A stretch of DNA of 64,000 nt from positions 3,343,001 to 3,407,000 of the forward strand of contig CM037463.1 of NCBI GenBank assembly GCA_021014325.1, written 5' to 3'. The notes beneath the pieces were generated by a model, which worked only from the letters and a program-made list of their open reading frames with translations, searched no databases and was not told the DNA's origin. A program made the position numbers and the translations under genes. The stretch is from Plazaster borealis. Its lineage: Eukaryota > Echinodermata > Asteroidea > Forcipulatida > Labidiasteridae. The first letter of the stretch is position 1; each line of letters starts with the position of its first letter. Below, in pieces: positions 1-12,014 of the stretch.

Positions 1-483
1 ATAAAAAATGAAATGAAATGAAATTTAAACAATTGATTCCGGGAGTACATTTTACCCAGGTCTTGGGTTTTTCAAATAAAATTTGAGATTTGTTCACGTG
101 AAATTACACAATCTTTTGTACTGTAGTTAGGTACAAGGCTGTAATGTTACAAGATTTAGACTTAAAACGTGCGGATAATCTGTTTAACATGGCTGCATAA
201 TGGCATGTTCTGAATGTTTGTCTTTTCCGAGGAATTTTACCGTACCTGTAAGGTCTTCTTTGCATCATGAGAACTGTCAATTTGTCATTCCCTTAAATCT
301 AAGACCAGAAATCAAGGTGTCTGTAGAATATTGAGCTTAATGCATCGTGCCTAAAAAAAGAGGAAGAAAAACAAGAATGTCAAGCATTGAGCAAGGGTCT
401 CTGGAGTCCTGGCGGCCTTTCACTTTCGTATTATACTACAGTGACGTCCTGGATATCAGGGTCCATTTCCGAGGTCCATTTCC
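1..483. other. Unannotated non-coding DNA
   Basis: AT-rich sequence with short open frames only, none with recognisable protein content or splice structure. No repeat family was identified here. Confidence 0.5.
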
Positions 484-745
484 AAAGCTTCATAACTCAA
501 ATCTTACCTGCAAGAAGCCACTAAATTCATCGGATTCACATTCCATGGCAGCATATATTTTTCTGCGGTGGATTTTGGACATCGTATATTCCTCATAAAT
601 TCGTCATTTTCGTGAAATATATTCCTCAATTTATGAGGAACATATGACGTCCAAAACCCACCGCAGAAAATTGTATGCTGCCATGGAATGTGAATCTGGT
701 GAAATTAGTGGCTTCTTGCAGGTAAAATTTGAGTTATGAAACTTT
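484..745. repeat. Long inverted repeat (hairpin MITE), 117-base arms
   Basis: Bases 484-600 are nearly the reverse complement of 629-745, with a 28-base spacer. Differences between arms are scattered point changes, so this is an imperfect foldback. The small frame at 347-598 crossing it is not a gene. Confidence 0.85.
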
Positions 746-1751
746 GACATTTTTCCGCCCCAGGAACGGACCCTTATATCTAGGACTCTGTATCTGTGTA
801 CAGCACAGAGGAGGAGGAGTCCTGTATGGGGCTAGGGCCTCTCTAGCTATACTATTTAATCCGTTGAAAATGGAGCTATTAAAACGGATTACGTATTACA
901 CACCTCCTTGACAGATATAGACTTTCAGCCCAAAGGAGATAAGCACACCAAGATGTAGCATAAACCTTTTGAAGAGGAAAACATTTTAAGTATTAAACAA
1001 TTCATGAAATAAACAAAATCTGCAAAGGGTGATGGGTTAATCTTAGGTTGTGACAGGGTCGTTAGCTTTTGTAGGTCCTCCATTGGCTCTTGTTAATAAT
1101 GTTATTATAATTGGTAAAATGTCCAGTGTTGATAAAAATGTAACCCATGTGCTCTGTTGAAAAATGTGGGGGGAAAAAATAAAGGACTGAACTTTCCTAA
1201 ACATAGCTTGACGTGAATGTGATTGTAGAATGAACCTAACAAATAAAAAAGCATATCTTGAGTGAGACACACAACAAAAAATTTAATTAGGTGGAAAAAA
1301 GAAGTCACTTTGAATTTAACTCAACCTATTTTGATTGGCTGTCTCATTTGAGTCAATTTGTTTACCTGATATCTGTAATATTGTACAACTATCCAAAGTT
1401 CAACTTAACGTTCCCAAGTTTGCAAAGCAGGGTTTATTGAACTACATGTGATGAAAATCCCAGTAGCATCTTGTCCTCTTGTCATCCATTTCAATTCAGT
1501 GCCTTGTTAATTTGTATGCAAGGTTGCCTTGGTTTGCTACAGAACCCTTAAGATACCTCTTTCTCCTCCCTCCTCCTCCTCCCCTCCCCTCCTCCTCCTC
1601 CTCATCTCCTGATAATTCCCCCATTTTGATTCTGCAGTATTGGTACTCTGCATTGTAGAGACTGTAAATTGTGAATGACTAAAGTGCAATTTCATAAAGC
1701 TGGTGAGCACTCAAGTTTGCCAAGCACAGAAAAGTCTTGCTTAGCAGAATC
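746..1751. other. Non-coding DNA with a TCC-rich tract
   Basis: No gene seen. A pyrimidine tract of TCC/CCTCCC units lies at about 1563-1610. The rest is AT-rich. Confidence 0.5.
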
Positions 1752-2210
1752 TGGGCCCAATTTCATGGCTCTGCTTACCGCTGAATTCTGCACTTACAAT
1801 CACCATTCTCCACAGGGCAAGAGGCAATTTTTGCGCTAGCTGTGTAAGTGAACGTGAAGTACTCGTGCGCACAAGCAAAAATTCCCTGCTAACCTGTGAA
1901 ATTCGCTGACGTAAGAGCGGAATTCCCTGCTTCCGTAATCGTTGATTCTTTGCTTACTGTTGCTGAGCCATCAATTTTGGCCAAAGTTACTGGCTAAAAT
2001 GCCTAATGACGAAGCCTATACCCAAGCCATGGTTTCAAAAAATGGCCATAGTTTGAACATTGCTCTGCGTAACAGCTTTATGAAATTGGGGCCTGGGTTG
2101 AAATTGGGGCCTGGGTCCAATTTCGTAGACGCTACCAGTCAAGATACCATGCCATCTGTGACTGGTATTATGCTTGATTTTGATTGGCTGCTCTATGAAA
2201 TTGGACCCTG
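1752..2210. repeat. Dispersed repeat with GGGCCCAATTTCAT ends
   Basis: Begins GGGCCCAATTTCATGGCTCT and ends in ATGAAATTGGACCC, with a further inner copy of the end near 2080-2120. The same inverted ends recur at 29.84-30.02, 30.25-30.36, 41.93-42.05 and 56.58-56.77 kb. Probably a MITE family with a composite insertion here. Confidence 0.7.
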
Positions 2211-2402
2211 ATCATGCGAAGACTACACAGTTTGTATGAGATCGCTTTAGGGAACAAGACCTGTGCTTGAACAGTACACCTCATATATGTCACTCAATAG
2301 CAATACATAAATTTAAAATGCTATCAATGCATTGTTGATTACTATGCTTTCAGTACAGGTGCGATGGGCTAGCAATCACGATAGGATGGTATTAAGTATA
2401 GG

Positions 2403-2496
2403 ATAATGCCCGAGGTGCGCGTCATTCGTGGGTACGAAGGGTGACGCCTGAGGGCCATTTGTACACCATGAATGACGTTTACACCGAGGGCATTAT
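2403..2496. repeat. Palindromic element with ATAATGCCC ends
   Basis: Starts ATAATGCCCGAGGTG and ends CACCGAGGGCATTAT; GTCATTCGTGG and CCATGAATGAC inside also pair. A short foldback directly beside the next hairpin. Confidence 0.65.
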
Positions 2497-2501
2497 GCGA
2501 C

Positions 2502-2654
2502 TTAACCTCCACCTGTGACGTCGTGCTATATTGTTCCAGCGCTCCATTTATTTCGCACAAAGGGCGTGATATTGTTTAATATGTAGCCATCGCACCATTT
2601 GTGCGAAATAATTGAGTAATGGAACAACAGCATGACGTCACAGGTGGAGGTTAA
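2502..2654. repeat. TTAA-flanked hairpin MITE
   Basis: TTAACCTCCACCTGTGACGT at the left mirrors ACGTCACAGGTGGAGGTTAA at the right. TTAA at both ends fits a piggyBac-like target duplication, but the class is inferred only from this. Confidence 0.7.
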
Positions 2655-4096
2655 TAATTGAGGACTCCAGTCTAGATTGACCTACTCCATTATCAGCAAA
2701 AGCAAAACGCATGATTGTGAAATAACACAAGATGACAAATAAGCTCCTCCTTAAACCATAATCCATGGCATGTTTGTTCCCTTTCTCAATGCAAAGTGGA
2801 ACTTCCTGTCACAAATTTGTCAAGGATGAAGTATACTGGGCTTTTTCGCAGGAACATTTTGTGAGGGTCTACATTTTTGATGTCACGGTTGAGATATTGG
2901 TGAAATTGTCCTTGCCTCGTTGTTACTTAGAAATATTGACTTGAAGGGAGGCATCTGTTGTGCTAATGGACTGAGCAAAAGTTGAAGTCCATAAACTTAT
3001 TTATCCATTTGGAAGATATATTGTTATTGCCCTTGAGACACAAACTTTTAAATGCGGAATCGAGAATTTGCAAGCATGCAATTAAAACAATTTTAAAAGT
3101 TTCTTGTCCGGCCTTTAGAATAAGATTGAGATCATCTATGACAGTTATTTTATATTGAGGTTTTAAGAAGACATCAATTGTTACATATCTTCTTCAAGAT
3201 CGACCAGAGAAGGCTTGCCTCTTTTCAACAAGCTCTCCGTGATTCATAATTCCAACTCAATTTGTTTCAAAAATTAGATGTGGAGATAAACACAAATTGA
3301 ATTATTTTTTGACGATATCTTTTTGGACGCCAATGAATTCAGATTATTTGAATTTGATTTTCTGGTGGCATGGAATACCGACCATCAAGCGAATCTCATG
3401 CTTCATGATCATATTGAATGCGTGAGCTAGTAGTAGATTACCGGGGCCAAGTTCCCGGGTGGGGTTTTCTTTATCTGGTTTTTGGTTTTTGTTTTTTGAA
3501 TGGACATTGGACTAGATCGGTACAACAGTATGGCTAGCTGTCTAATAGTTAAAAGCATTGTGTATTGTTGGTAACTTAATATAAACACCATACTTAAAGC
3601 GGGTTGTAATAAAATATAGGCTTAAAAAAAAAGGTGGCATACATGCATATTAAATGTTCACGTCACCATGTATGAATAGTGTGTAAGGCAAGAGTTTCTT
3701 TCCCTTCATGGTTCCAGTTTGATCCAAAGTATGAGTCATAGTTGCTGTCTAAAACCCTAGCCACTTTGTTTCTGTGCCTAAGTTTATAACTGTATTCATT
3801 TTCCTTGCAGAAGTGGTATATAGCTTGGACTGTATTACCTCCACTGGTCTTGTTTTAATTATGTTAACCATTTATACTGAGCTTAAAAAGCCACTGGTAT
3901 TCAGTCACTTTGGGCACACCATGCACCCATTATATATATATATATATCGTTGCTTGATTTGTTGCCCTATTAGAATGTACCTTACGTATTGACGTCATCC
4001 TGCCACTATCTTAGAGGTAAAACAATGATGGGCTAATGAGCAACCTCCATTTGACCTTTTCGTGAGAGGTATTCTACTGCAGTGACGTCAAGTGTG
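2655..4096. other. Non-coding DNA
   Basis: No coding signal, RNA gene or clear repeat boundary seen. A short AT dinucleotide run lies near 3931-3948. Confidence 0.5.
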
Positions 4097-4465
4097 TTAA
4101 AGGGATTGGATACGTTTGGTAATTGGAACCCACTGTTCGTTTCAATCTTATACAGTTGTAGATATATACCATAAAACTAACCTGTGAAAATATCATTTCA
4201 AAAGGTGGTAGCGTTTTTGAGATATTGCCGAAAAATCTGGAGCGGTTATGTCCACGCAGAAACGTCACTGTCGGTAAACGCTTCCCAGATTCAAATTTCT
4301 GGGGATAAAGAGTGATATGTTTTTCCATAACCGCAGTACTTCTTAGTGAAAAGTTTCTCAAAATGCATTATACTATCCAAAGCTGCTGTACTTCTTACCA
4401 AGTAAGTTAAGTTTTGATTGCCATTAATTTTCAGAGTTGTTACCAAACGTATACAGACCCTTTTA
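4097..4465 (+). repeat. TTAA-MITE family, copy A
   Basis: Starts TTAAAGGGATTGGATACG and ends CGTATACAGACCCTTTTA. Interior contains GGTGGTAGCGTTTTTGAG and GGAGCGGTTATGTCCACGC, shared with the copies at 11.3, 26.3, 45.2, 48.9, 57.1 and 60.3 kb. Confidence 0.88.
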
Positions 4466-5286
4466 GGTTTATTGATCAAGTTTAACACCACAACTATGGA
4501 GGGAAAGAGAGAAGCCATGACGTAAAGTTCAAAGTGATTTATCTCTAAGTAAAGCCATTTTTCCTTTTTTTTGTAATAATAAATGAAACAAAAATGTGAA
4601 TGTATCGAGGGAAGAAAAAAAACTGAATGTGACATTCTGTACAAAATTGTAAAATTTTATATTCAGAGGAAACTGTTGGCAGTGGTGTAAGACCACAGCG
4701 TCTTGTTGCAGTTTGCTGTGTAAATAGTATTGTATTTTTTCCCCCGTGGACGAAGGAATTTAGACGTGGAAGAATTAAAATTATACTCAATATGAGAATT
4801 GACATACTGGGTGATACCTAATGATAACACTGTGTTTGTGTCAACTTTGTTTTTGGTCTTGTTGAAAACCAAACGACCAGGTAGTCATTTTGTGTTGAGC
4901 TTACTCCTCATCAAATTCGTTCTGCAGAGTCACTGGAAGTTTTATAGTCTTGAAATGAGCTGTGGTACCCAGTTTAAGAGCACTCTATACAGGGTGTCTC
5001 AAAAAAAGGTAATCCTGCTGTAAAGGGTTTTTATGGCCAGACTATATGTTTACCAGCAGAAAGCATGGCATCATCTTAAAGCTGAAGCCTTGTGCTTTTC
5101 AATGATACCTTGGGTTACATTCCAGGGTCACTCATCATGGAGCACCACTGTCTTGAAGTTGTGGTGCAAAAATGCAGTTGGTTCACTTTTGAACCCATGT
5201 CATTCTGGCCTTCAGGTGTAAACCTCAGGTTGTCACAATGGTTCAGGTAACGGCAGAACAGATAATCTTTGTGGTTAAGAAATGGT
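4466..5286. other. Non-coding DNA before the telomeric array
   Basis: No supported gene. The stretch 5000-5280 reads openly in short frames but shows no recognisable domain and has no splice partner. Confidence 0.45.
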
Positions 5287-7083
5287 ATGGGTTAGGGTTA
5301 GGGTTAGGGTTAGGGTTAGGGTTAGGGTTAGGGTTAGGGTTAGGGTTAGGGTTAGGGTTAGGGTTAGGGTTAGGGTTAGGGTTAGGGTTAGGGTTAGGGT
5401 TAGGGTTAGGGTTAGGGTTAGGGTTAGGGTTAGGGTTAGGGTTAGGGTTAGGGTTAGGGTTAGGGTTAGGGTTAGGGTTAGGGTTAGGGTTAGGGTTAGG
5501 GTTAGGGTTAGGGTTGGGGTTAGGGTTAGGGTTAGGGTTAGGGTTAGGGTTAGGGTTAGGGTTAGGGTTAGGGTTAGGGTTAGGGTTAGGGTTAGGGTTA
5601 GGGTTAGGGTTAGGGTTAGGGTTAGGGTTAGGGTTAGGGTTAGGGTTAGGGTTAGGGTTAGGGTTAGGGTTAGGGTTAGGGTTAGGGTTAGGGTTAGGGT
5701 TAGGGTTAGGGTTAGGGTTAGGGTTAGGGTTAGGGTTAGGGTTAGGGTTAGGGTTAGGGTTAGGGTTAGGGTTAGGGTTAGGGTTAGGGTTAGGGTTAGG
5801 GTTAGGGTTAGGGTTAGGGTTAGGGTTAGGGTTAGGGTTAGGGTTAGGGTTAAGAGTAGGGTTAGGGTTAGGGTTAGGGTTAGGGTTAGGGTTAGGGTTA
5901 GGGTTAGGGTTAGGGTTAGGGTTAGGGTTAGGGTTAGGGTTAGGGTTAGGGTTAGGGTTAGGGTTGGGGTTAGGGTTAGGGTTAGGGTTAGGGTTAGGGT
6001 TAGGGTTAGGGTTAGGGTTAGGGTTAGGGTTAGGGTTAGGGTTAGGGTTAGGGTTAGGGTTAGGGTTAGGTTTAGGGTTATGGTTAGGGTTAGGGTTAGG
6101 GTTAGGGTTAGGGTTAGGGTTAGGGTTAGGGTTAGGGTTAGGGTTAGGGTTAGGGTTAGGGTTAGGGTTAGGGTTAGGGTTAGGGTTAGGGTTAGGGTTA
6201 GGGTTAGGGTTAGGGTTAGGGTTAGGGTTAGGGTTGGGGTTAGGGTTAGGGTTGGGGTTAGGGTTAGGGTTAGGGTTGGGGTTAGGGTTAGGGTTAGGGT
6301 TAGGGTTAGGGTTAGGGTTAGGGTTAGGGTTAGGGTTAGGGTTGGGGTTAGGGTTAGGGTTGGGGTTAGGGTTAGGGTTAGGGTTAGGGTTAGGGTTAGG
6401 GTTAGGGTTAGGGTTAGGGTTAGGGTTAGGGTTAGGGTTAGGGTTAGGGTTAGGGTTAGGGTTAGGGTTAGGGTTAGGGTTAGGGTTAGGGTTAGGGTTA
6501 GGGTTAGGGTTAGGGTTAGGGTTAGGGTTAGGGTTAGGGTTAGGGTTAGGGTTAGGGTTAGGGTTAGGGTTAGGGTTAGGGTTAGGGTTAGGGTTAGGGT
6601 TAGGGTTAGGGTTAGGGTTAGGGTTAGGGTTAGGGTTAGGGTTAGGGTTAGGGTTAGGGTTAGGGTTAGGGTTAGGGTTAGGGTTAGGGTTAGGGTTAGG
6701 GTTAGGGTTAGGGTTAGGGTTAGGGTTAGGGTTAGGGTTAGGGTTAGGGTTAGGGTTAGGGTTAGGGTTGGGGTTAGGGTTAGGGTTAGGGTTAGGGTTA
6801 GGGTTAGGGTTAGGGTTAGGGTTAGGGTTAGGGTTAGGGTTAGGGTTAGGGTTAGGGTTAGGGTTAGGGTTAGGGTTAGGGTTAGGGTTAGGGTTAGGGT
6901 TAGGGTTAGGGTTAGGGTTAGGGTTAGGGTTAGGGTTAGGGTTAGGGTTAGGGTTAGGGTTAGGGTTAGGGTTAGGGTTAGGGTTAGGGTTAGGGTTAGG
7001 GTTAGGGTTAGAGTTAGGTTTAGGGTTAGGGTTAGGGTAAGGGTTAGGGTTAGGGTTACGGTTACGGTTAGGGTTAGGGTTTG
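5287..7083 (+). repeat. Interstitial TTAGGG telomeric array, about 300 units
   Basis: Continuous TTAGGG repeats on the plus strand. The 6-base register never shifts across the array, so there are point changes but no net indels. Eight units are TTGGGG, five of them in 6231-6365; other changes lie near 5851, 6070 and at the right end. TTAGGG is the canonical animal telomere repeat. The array lies about 5 kb beyond the VPS13 stop codon. It may be a true interstitial array, a captured telomere, or an assembly join. Confidence 0.97.
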
Positions 7084-8107
7084 GTTGGCATATGCTTAGG
7101 GTTAGGGATAGGGCTGGAGAAAGGGTTAAAGGGTTTGGGCTGGAGATAGGGTTAGGGCTGGAGATGGTTAGGGTTTGGTTGGGATAGGGTTAGGGTTAGG
7201 GTAGGGCTGGGGAAAGGGTTAGGGCTGGAGATAGGGTTAGGGCTGGAGATTGTTAGGGTTTGGTTGGGATATGGTTAGGGTTAGGGTTAGGGCTGGAGAT
7301 GGTTAGGTTTTGGTTGGCATATTATGGTCAGGGTTAGGGTTAGGGTAGGGTTAGGGCTGGAGATGGTTAGGGTTTGATTGGGTTGGGTTTGGGTTAAGGT
7401 TAGGGTTAGGGCTGGAGATGGTTAGGGTTTGGTTGGCATATGGTTAGGGTTAGGGATAGGGCTGGGGAAAGGGTTAGGGCTGGAGATAGGGTTAGGGCCG
7501 GAGATTGTTAGGGTTTGTTTGGGGTATGGTTAGGATTGGGGTTAGGGCTGGATATGGTTAGGGTTTGGTTGGCATTTGGTTAGGATTAGGGATATGGGCT
7601 GGAGATAGGGTTAGGGTTGGGTATTTTGGTGGGGACGTGTCTTAGTCCTAACCTTATCCCTAACCCTAACCATATCCCAAGCAAACCCTAACCATCTCCA
7701 GCCCTAACCCTATCCCAACCAAACCCTTACCATCTCCAGCCCTAACCCTATCCCAACCAAACCCTTACCATCTCCAGCCCTAACCCTATCCCAACCAAAC
7801 CCTTACCATCTCCAGCCCTAACCCTATCCCAACCAAACCCTTACCATCTCCAGCCCTAACCCTATCCCCAGCCCTTATCCCTAACCTTATCCCAAGCAAA
7901 CCCTTACCATCTCCAGCCCTAGCCCCATGTTAGGGCTGGAGATGGTTAGGGATTTGTTTGGCATAGGGTTAAGGTTAGGGTTAGGGCTGGAGATGGTTAG
8001 GGTTTGGTTGGCATATGGTTAGGGTTTGGTTGGAGATAGGGTTAGGGTTTAGGTTTTGGGTTTTAGTTGGAGATAGGTTTAGGGTTGGGGTTTTGGTGGG
8101 GGTCACG
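7084..8107. repeat. Degenerate telomere-like satellite with an inverted block
   Basis: TTAGGG-derived units mixed with GGGCTGGAGATGGTTAGGG and GGTTTGGTTGGCATA. At about 7646 the strand turns to CCCTAA, and a 38-bp unit containing CCATCTCCAGCCCTAACCC repeats about five times to about 7925, after which the TTAGGG sense returns. A block ending GGGACGTGTCTTAGT (7611-7645) recurs at 8073-8106, indicating a higher-order unit of about 460 bp. Confidence 0.85.
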
Positions 8108-8830
8108 TCTTAGTTATTTTTGGGTAAAAAGTTCCCCTTTTTTTAGGGCCCTACATACTGTACATCTGGGGGGGGCACATGACCACCACACCCCCACCCC
8201 TCCCCTGCTGGTGCAGATATTGGCTGTAACACTTTAAATAGAGAATAGTGATGGCAAGTGCAAAATACCTCAGTAAGCATCGCCATCGAAAATTAAAATT
8301 GTAAATACAAAGCTACCAGCCAAAGATCAACGAGTTGAGCACAGACATACATGTACACTGACAAAATCTTCACTGCCTCTCAAAACATCCCAAGATATAT
8401 ATTTATTGCAACTTGCTGCTAGTACATTACTATTACTTGCATTACACTAAATCACTAGTTCTAGTTAAACTCACCACTAATTTTAATTCTACACGTTAAC
8501 TAGGCACGAAGGACATACATTCCTCGGATTAAAGACAAATTGCACGAGAGACAAACACCATTTTGAAAAGATTTTGAAAAATGATTCAGCAGAGCAACTT
8601 TCATCCATTTCTCCTTCGAACCCTGACATAGTATTAATCCACCTCTTTACAAATCGGAGAAGGAGTTATTGAACTTGAACTGGGGTAAAAATCACCACTT
8701 ATTAACCATGTATCTTAGCTATCTTCATTTGGCAGCCATTTTATTCAAATGAGCTGTTGAATGAAAGTGTCTGTGGTGTTGTGACATGCTCTGTTTTTAG
8801 TCGTTTTTGTTGTTGTCGAAGCCAATTCAA
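8108..8830. other. Non-coding DNA between satellite and hairpin
   Basis: AT-rich, with a G-run at about 8167-8175. Nothing coding was seen. Confidence 0.45.
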
Positions 8831-9110
8831 TCTAGATACTTTCACAAATACTTGGAAGGTTTTCTCACTCTAGCTTCAAAAGACTCTAGCTTCAACCGTT
8901 TCAAGTTGTAACATCTTAGAACCTTTTCCAAATCTCGGCTCGGGCTCCGTCATAAATTTTAAAGCAGTGTTCATTTTGCACGGTGTTTCCAACATCAGAC
9001 GGAGCCCCGAGCCGGAAACGGAACCTAAAAGCCGAGGTTTGGAAAAAGCCTTTGGTTTTGTTGTTGTTGCTGATCTACCAATTTGGCAACACTGAACGCA
9101 AGTATCTAGA
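8831..9110. repeat. Foldback element with TCTAGATACTT ends
   Basis: TCTAGATACTT at the left mirrors AAGTATCTAGA at the right; inside, CGGCTCGGGCTCCGTC pairs with GACGGAGCCCCGAGCCG. The open frame at 8876-9136 on the minus strand is a by-product of this hairpin. Confidence 0.72.
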
Positions 9111-11340
9111 GCAAAATTAACTAAATCATGTATCAACTAAGCTCATATATAAAATCTGTGTCAGCTGTCCATAATTCCTCTTACATACCTTGGCACCAAG
9201 GTGATTGTACTTCAGTGTAAACCTAAACCCTCTGTGTTTGGCGCCCTTTAGTACATTCAACTAAACCAATACATATCAGCTGTAAATTTCAACCAGCTGT
9301 TTAGCATCAAATGTGTTAAGCAAAGACAAATCTTGCTATAAAGCAGATATGGGTGACCAGCTGAAACCCAATGCAGATTATATCGGTATTTATTGGTACC
9401 CAGCAATTCTTTTACTCAGTAAATAATTTGTTTAAGCAGTATTTTCTGCTTAACAGCTTTATGAAGCAAAAATCAAAAGTTGCTTGAATTAGAAACACCT
9501 TTCACATCAAGTTGTTTTCAAATTAATTTCTACATGGCAATAAAAAGGCATTAATATTATCAAAAAAAATCACAGACAAGATAATAATTCTAAATTCTAT
9601 AACTAAAAGTGAATACATTCGGGCAACGCCTTTAAAGGAAACAATAGCTTAAAAGAAAACCCTTTTATTATTATTAGCAGTCAAATGCCCATACGAATAT
9701 TTTAAAAACCACCCACAGCTGGTGTTAAAAGATCATGACACCATTTCAACACACAGCAATTCTACATGTACCATTGTAACAGTCTTTATGCTATGATTCA
9801 ATTATGGAAAATAATCAATTAAAAAAACTAGCCCAAAATTAAGCACTCAGGTTAATCACTCGGCTGAAATTTAACAGCATTTTTATATGACAGCAAATAA
9901 AGTATTTTGTTGTCCTCATTTTTATGGGTTTTTTTTTCAAAGTATGTAATACCACTGATATTGTACATCTTGTACAATATTTTGACCACTACCAAAAGAA
10001 ACACAGATCCAGAACAGAAACACAGATCCTAAATTTATATGTGAACCAATTGCACAAAGATAAAGTAAACAAGAGAAAAAAGGAATGTTGACAGTACATA
10101 AACAAGTCCATCACATAAAGTAGATTGTAAAAAGTAAAACCCACAAAATCTGCCGGAGTAGAAAATAGGCTGAATATTTAGCTATATTTTATCATGATTT
10201 GTTATACTTCACTGTCATATACAATGGGATATTAGCTCACTAAACACCGAGTTCCGATATTCAGCCATACATAGTATTTTTTATAATTGCATTAACACAC
10301 CTATATCCACGAATGTTAAACATTTCAATTAATTCTTTAAATATATTTTATCAATTTCCATAATTGTAGAATCCAATTTCTTTCTACTATAGATCTTTAA
10401 ACACAATTTGTGTTTCCCCCCACAAGATCAAGATTCAACAACCAATTGTTTTCAGGAAGTAGCATACTTGTTTTTATTTTTAAAATGTAAAAACGAAAAG
10501 AAAAAACAATATTTTCCCCTTTAAAACAACTACCCTTCGTCAAAATTTCACTTACACCGATGCACGTTTTGATTACAATTTAGATAAACACGAAAAAACA
10601 AAAAAACTTCAGTTTGTTTCTAAGCCGAAGATATCACAAGCAATATATTCCACATAAAATATGTCCTTAAAAATATCTTGAGACTTTGATGAAGTAAAAA
10701 TATAGAAATACCAAATCTTCAAAGGCATTCGGAACTCTTTAACAGACACTTCCTGTCTCCAGTTAAACCGCACCTGGAAATCCTGTCATTGTTACAAACG
10801 AAATGCAATAACAAACTCGGGAGGATATGCTAAAATAGACAAGAGGAATATCAAACTATGCCAGCAATCCGTCTCCTTACAGTGGAGGTGCTTTAGAGTA
10901 ACACATTGACATCAAGTCATACCTGCCCTTTTCCACCAGTATCACAAGACAGTACAGAACCAGTTCATTCTTACACCGATCAGAAAAGTTGTTTTTAAAA
11001 AAAGGGAAGATAATTAGAAAAGAATTTGCGTAGATTTCTGTAAAATATAAAGTTGTCATGAAAAGTAACTAATTCTCTACATCTGAAAGCGATGTATCTT
11101 AAAACAACACTCTAATAATTCAATAGGTAAAAATGATATGAAAATTGTATTATTTCGGCTAACTCCTCCTTAAAGAAACTAAACCAATCTCAAAATTATT
11201 ATCTGTTTGAGTTTCTTCAATCATTTCAGATTGATTTGCACCTTTGTAGTCAACAGATCCTCATCTACAGAAGGCATGTTTAAATTCCGATGAAGTAAAC
11301 ATTTGTTATGACTTAAACTATAATCTGTCTCCATGGAAAC
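9111..11340 (-). other. AT-rich region downstream of VPS13, possibly 3' UTR
   Basis: No open gene on either strand. If the VPS13 mRNA has a long 3' UTR it would run through here; minus-strand AATAAA motifs occur near 9,664 and 10,474, but I cannot tell which, if any, is used. Confidence 0.35.
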
Positions 11341-11725
11341 TTAAAGGGGCTGTATACGTTTGGTAATGACCCAGAAAATTAATGGCAATAAAAACTTACT
11401 TGGTAAGAAGTACACAGCTTTGGATAGTATAATGCATTTTGAGAAACTTTTCACTCCGAAGTACTGCGGTTATGGAAAAAGATATCACTTTTTATCCCAC
11501 AAAATTTGAATCTGAGCTACAGTAACGCTTCTCAGATTTTGTATTCCAATTGCAGATTATTCTTCTTGCATGGACAAACCGCTCCAGATTTTTGGCAATA
11601 TCTAAAAAACGCTACCACCTTTTGAAATGAAATTTGGACAGGTAAGTTGTATGGTATATATCTACAACTATATATGAGTGAAACAAACAGTTGGTTCCAA
11701 TTGCCAAACGTATACAATCCCTTTA
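11341..11725 (-). repeat. TTAA-MITE family, copy B
   Basis: Starts TTAAAGGGGCTGTATACG and ends CGTATACAATCCCTTTAA, inverted relative to copy A. It lies about 230 bases beyond the VPS13 stop, so may be inside the 3' UTR. Confidence 0.88.
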
Positions 11726-11957
11726 ATAATGTCTAGTATTAACTACATCGCTATAGACACTAACTCACATCAACATCCACTAAATCTACTGCAGTCATTG
11801 CCATATATATATATACTTTATCATCATTATTATTAAACTACGGTGGAATCCACATCGCTGATTAGCAATCCAGCCACTTTCTTCCCTTGATCAGCTCTTC
11901 CAATGGCAAGGATTCCCTTCCTTCGGAATAGTTCGTCTCACATCTTGCTGGGATGAC

Positions 11958-12014
11958 TTACTCTTTGAGCTTCAGTGCCTTCCCCATGGCCTCGGTTGCC
12001 TTGACAACAAACAG
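11958..12014 (-). CDS. VPS13: VPS13 exon w29, terminal coding exon with stop
   Basis: 18 codons plus TAA; acceptor CATCAG. Encodes [18 protein letters not shown] then stop. It closes the frame exactly; a helix of this kind is compatible with the last helix of the PH-like fold. The stop codon occupies the first three bases on the plus strand (TTA). Confidence 0.88.
   Translation of the reverse strand: MFVVKATEAMGKALKLKE

Noticed and set aside
2502..2654. microRNA precursor
   Set aside because: Transposon-like TTAA-flanked perfect ends; no evidence for a miRNA-type stem with flanking basal structure.
1..5286. A second protein gene downstream of VPS13
   Set aside because: Only short frames without domains or matching splice partners; the region is repeats and AT-rich DNA.
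5238..7099. Open frames of about 600 codons reading alternating Leu-Gly or Arg-Val
   Set aside because: They are translations of the TTAGGG array, whose 6-base period contains no stop in these frames.
8876..9136. 86-codon minus-strand protein
   Set aside because: Falls entirely in a foldback element and resembles no protein family.
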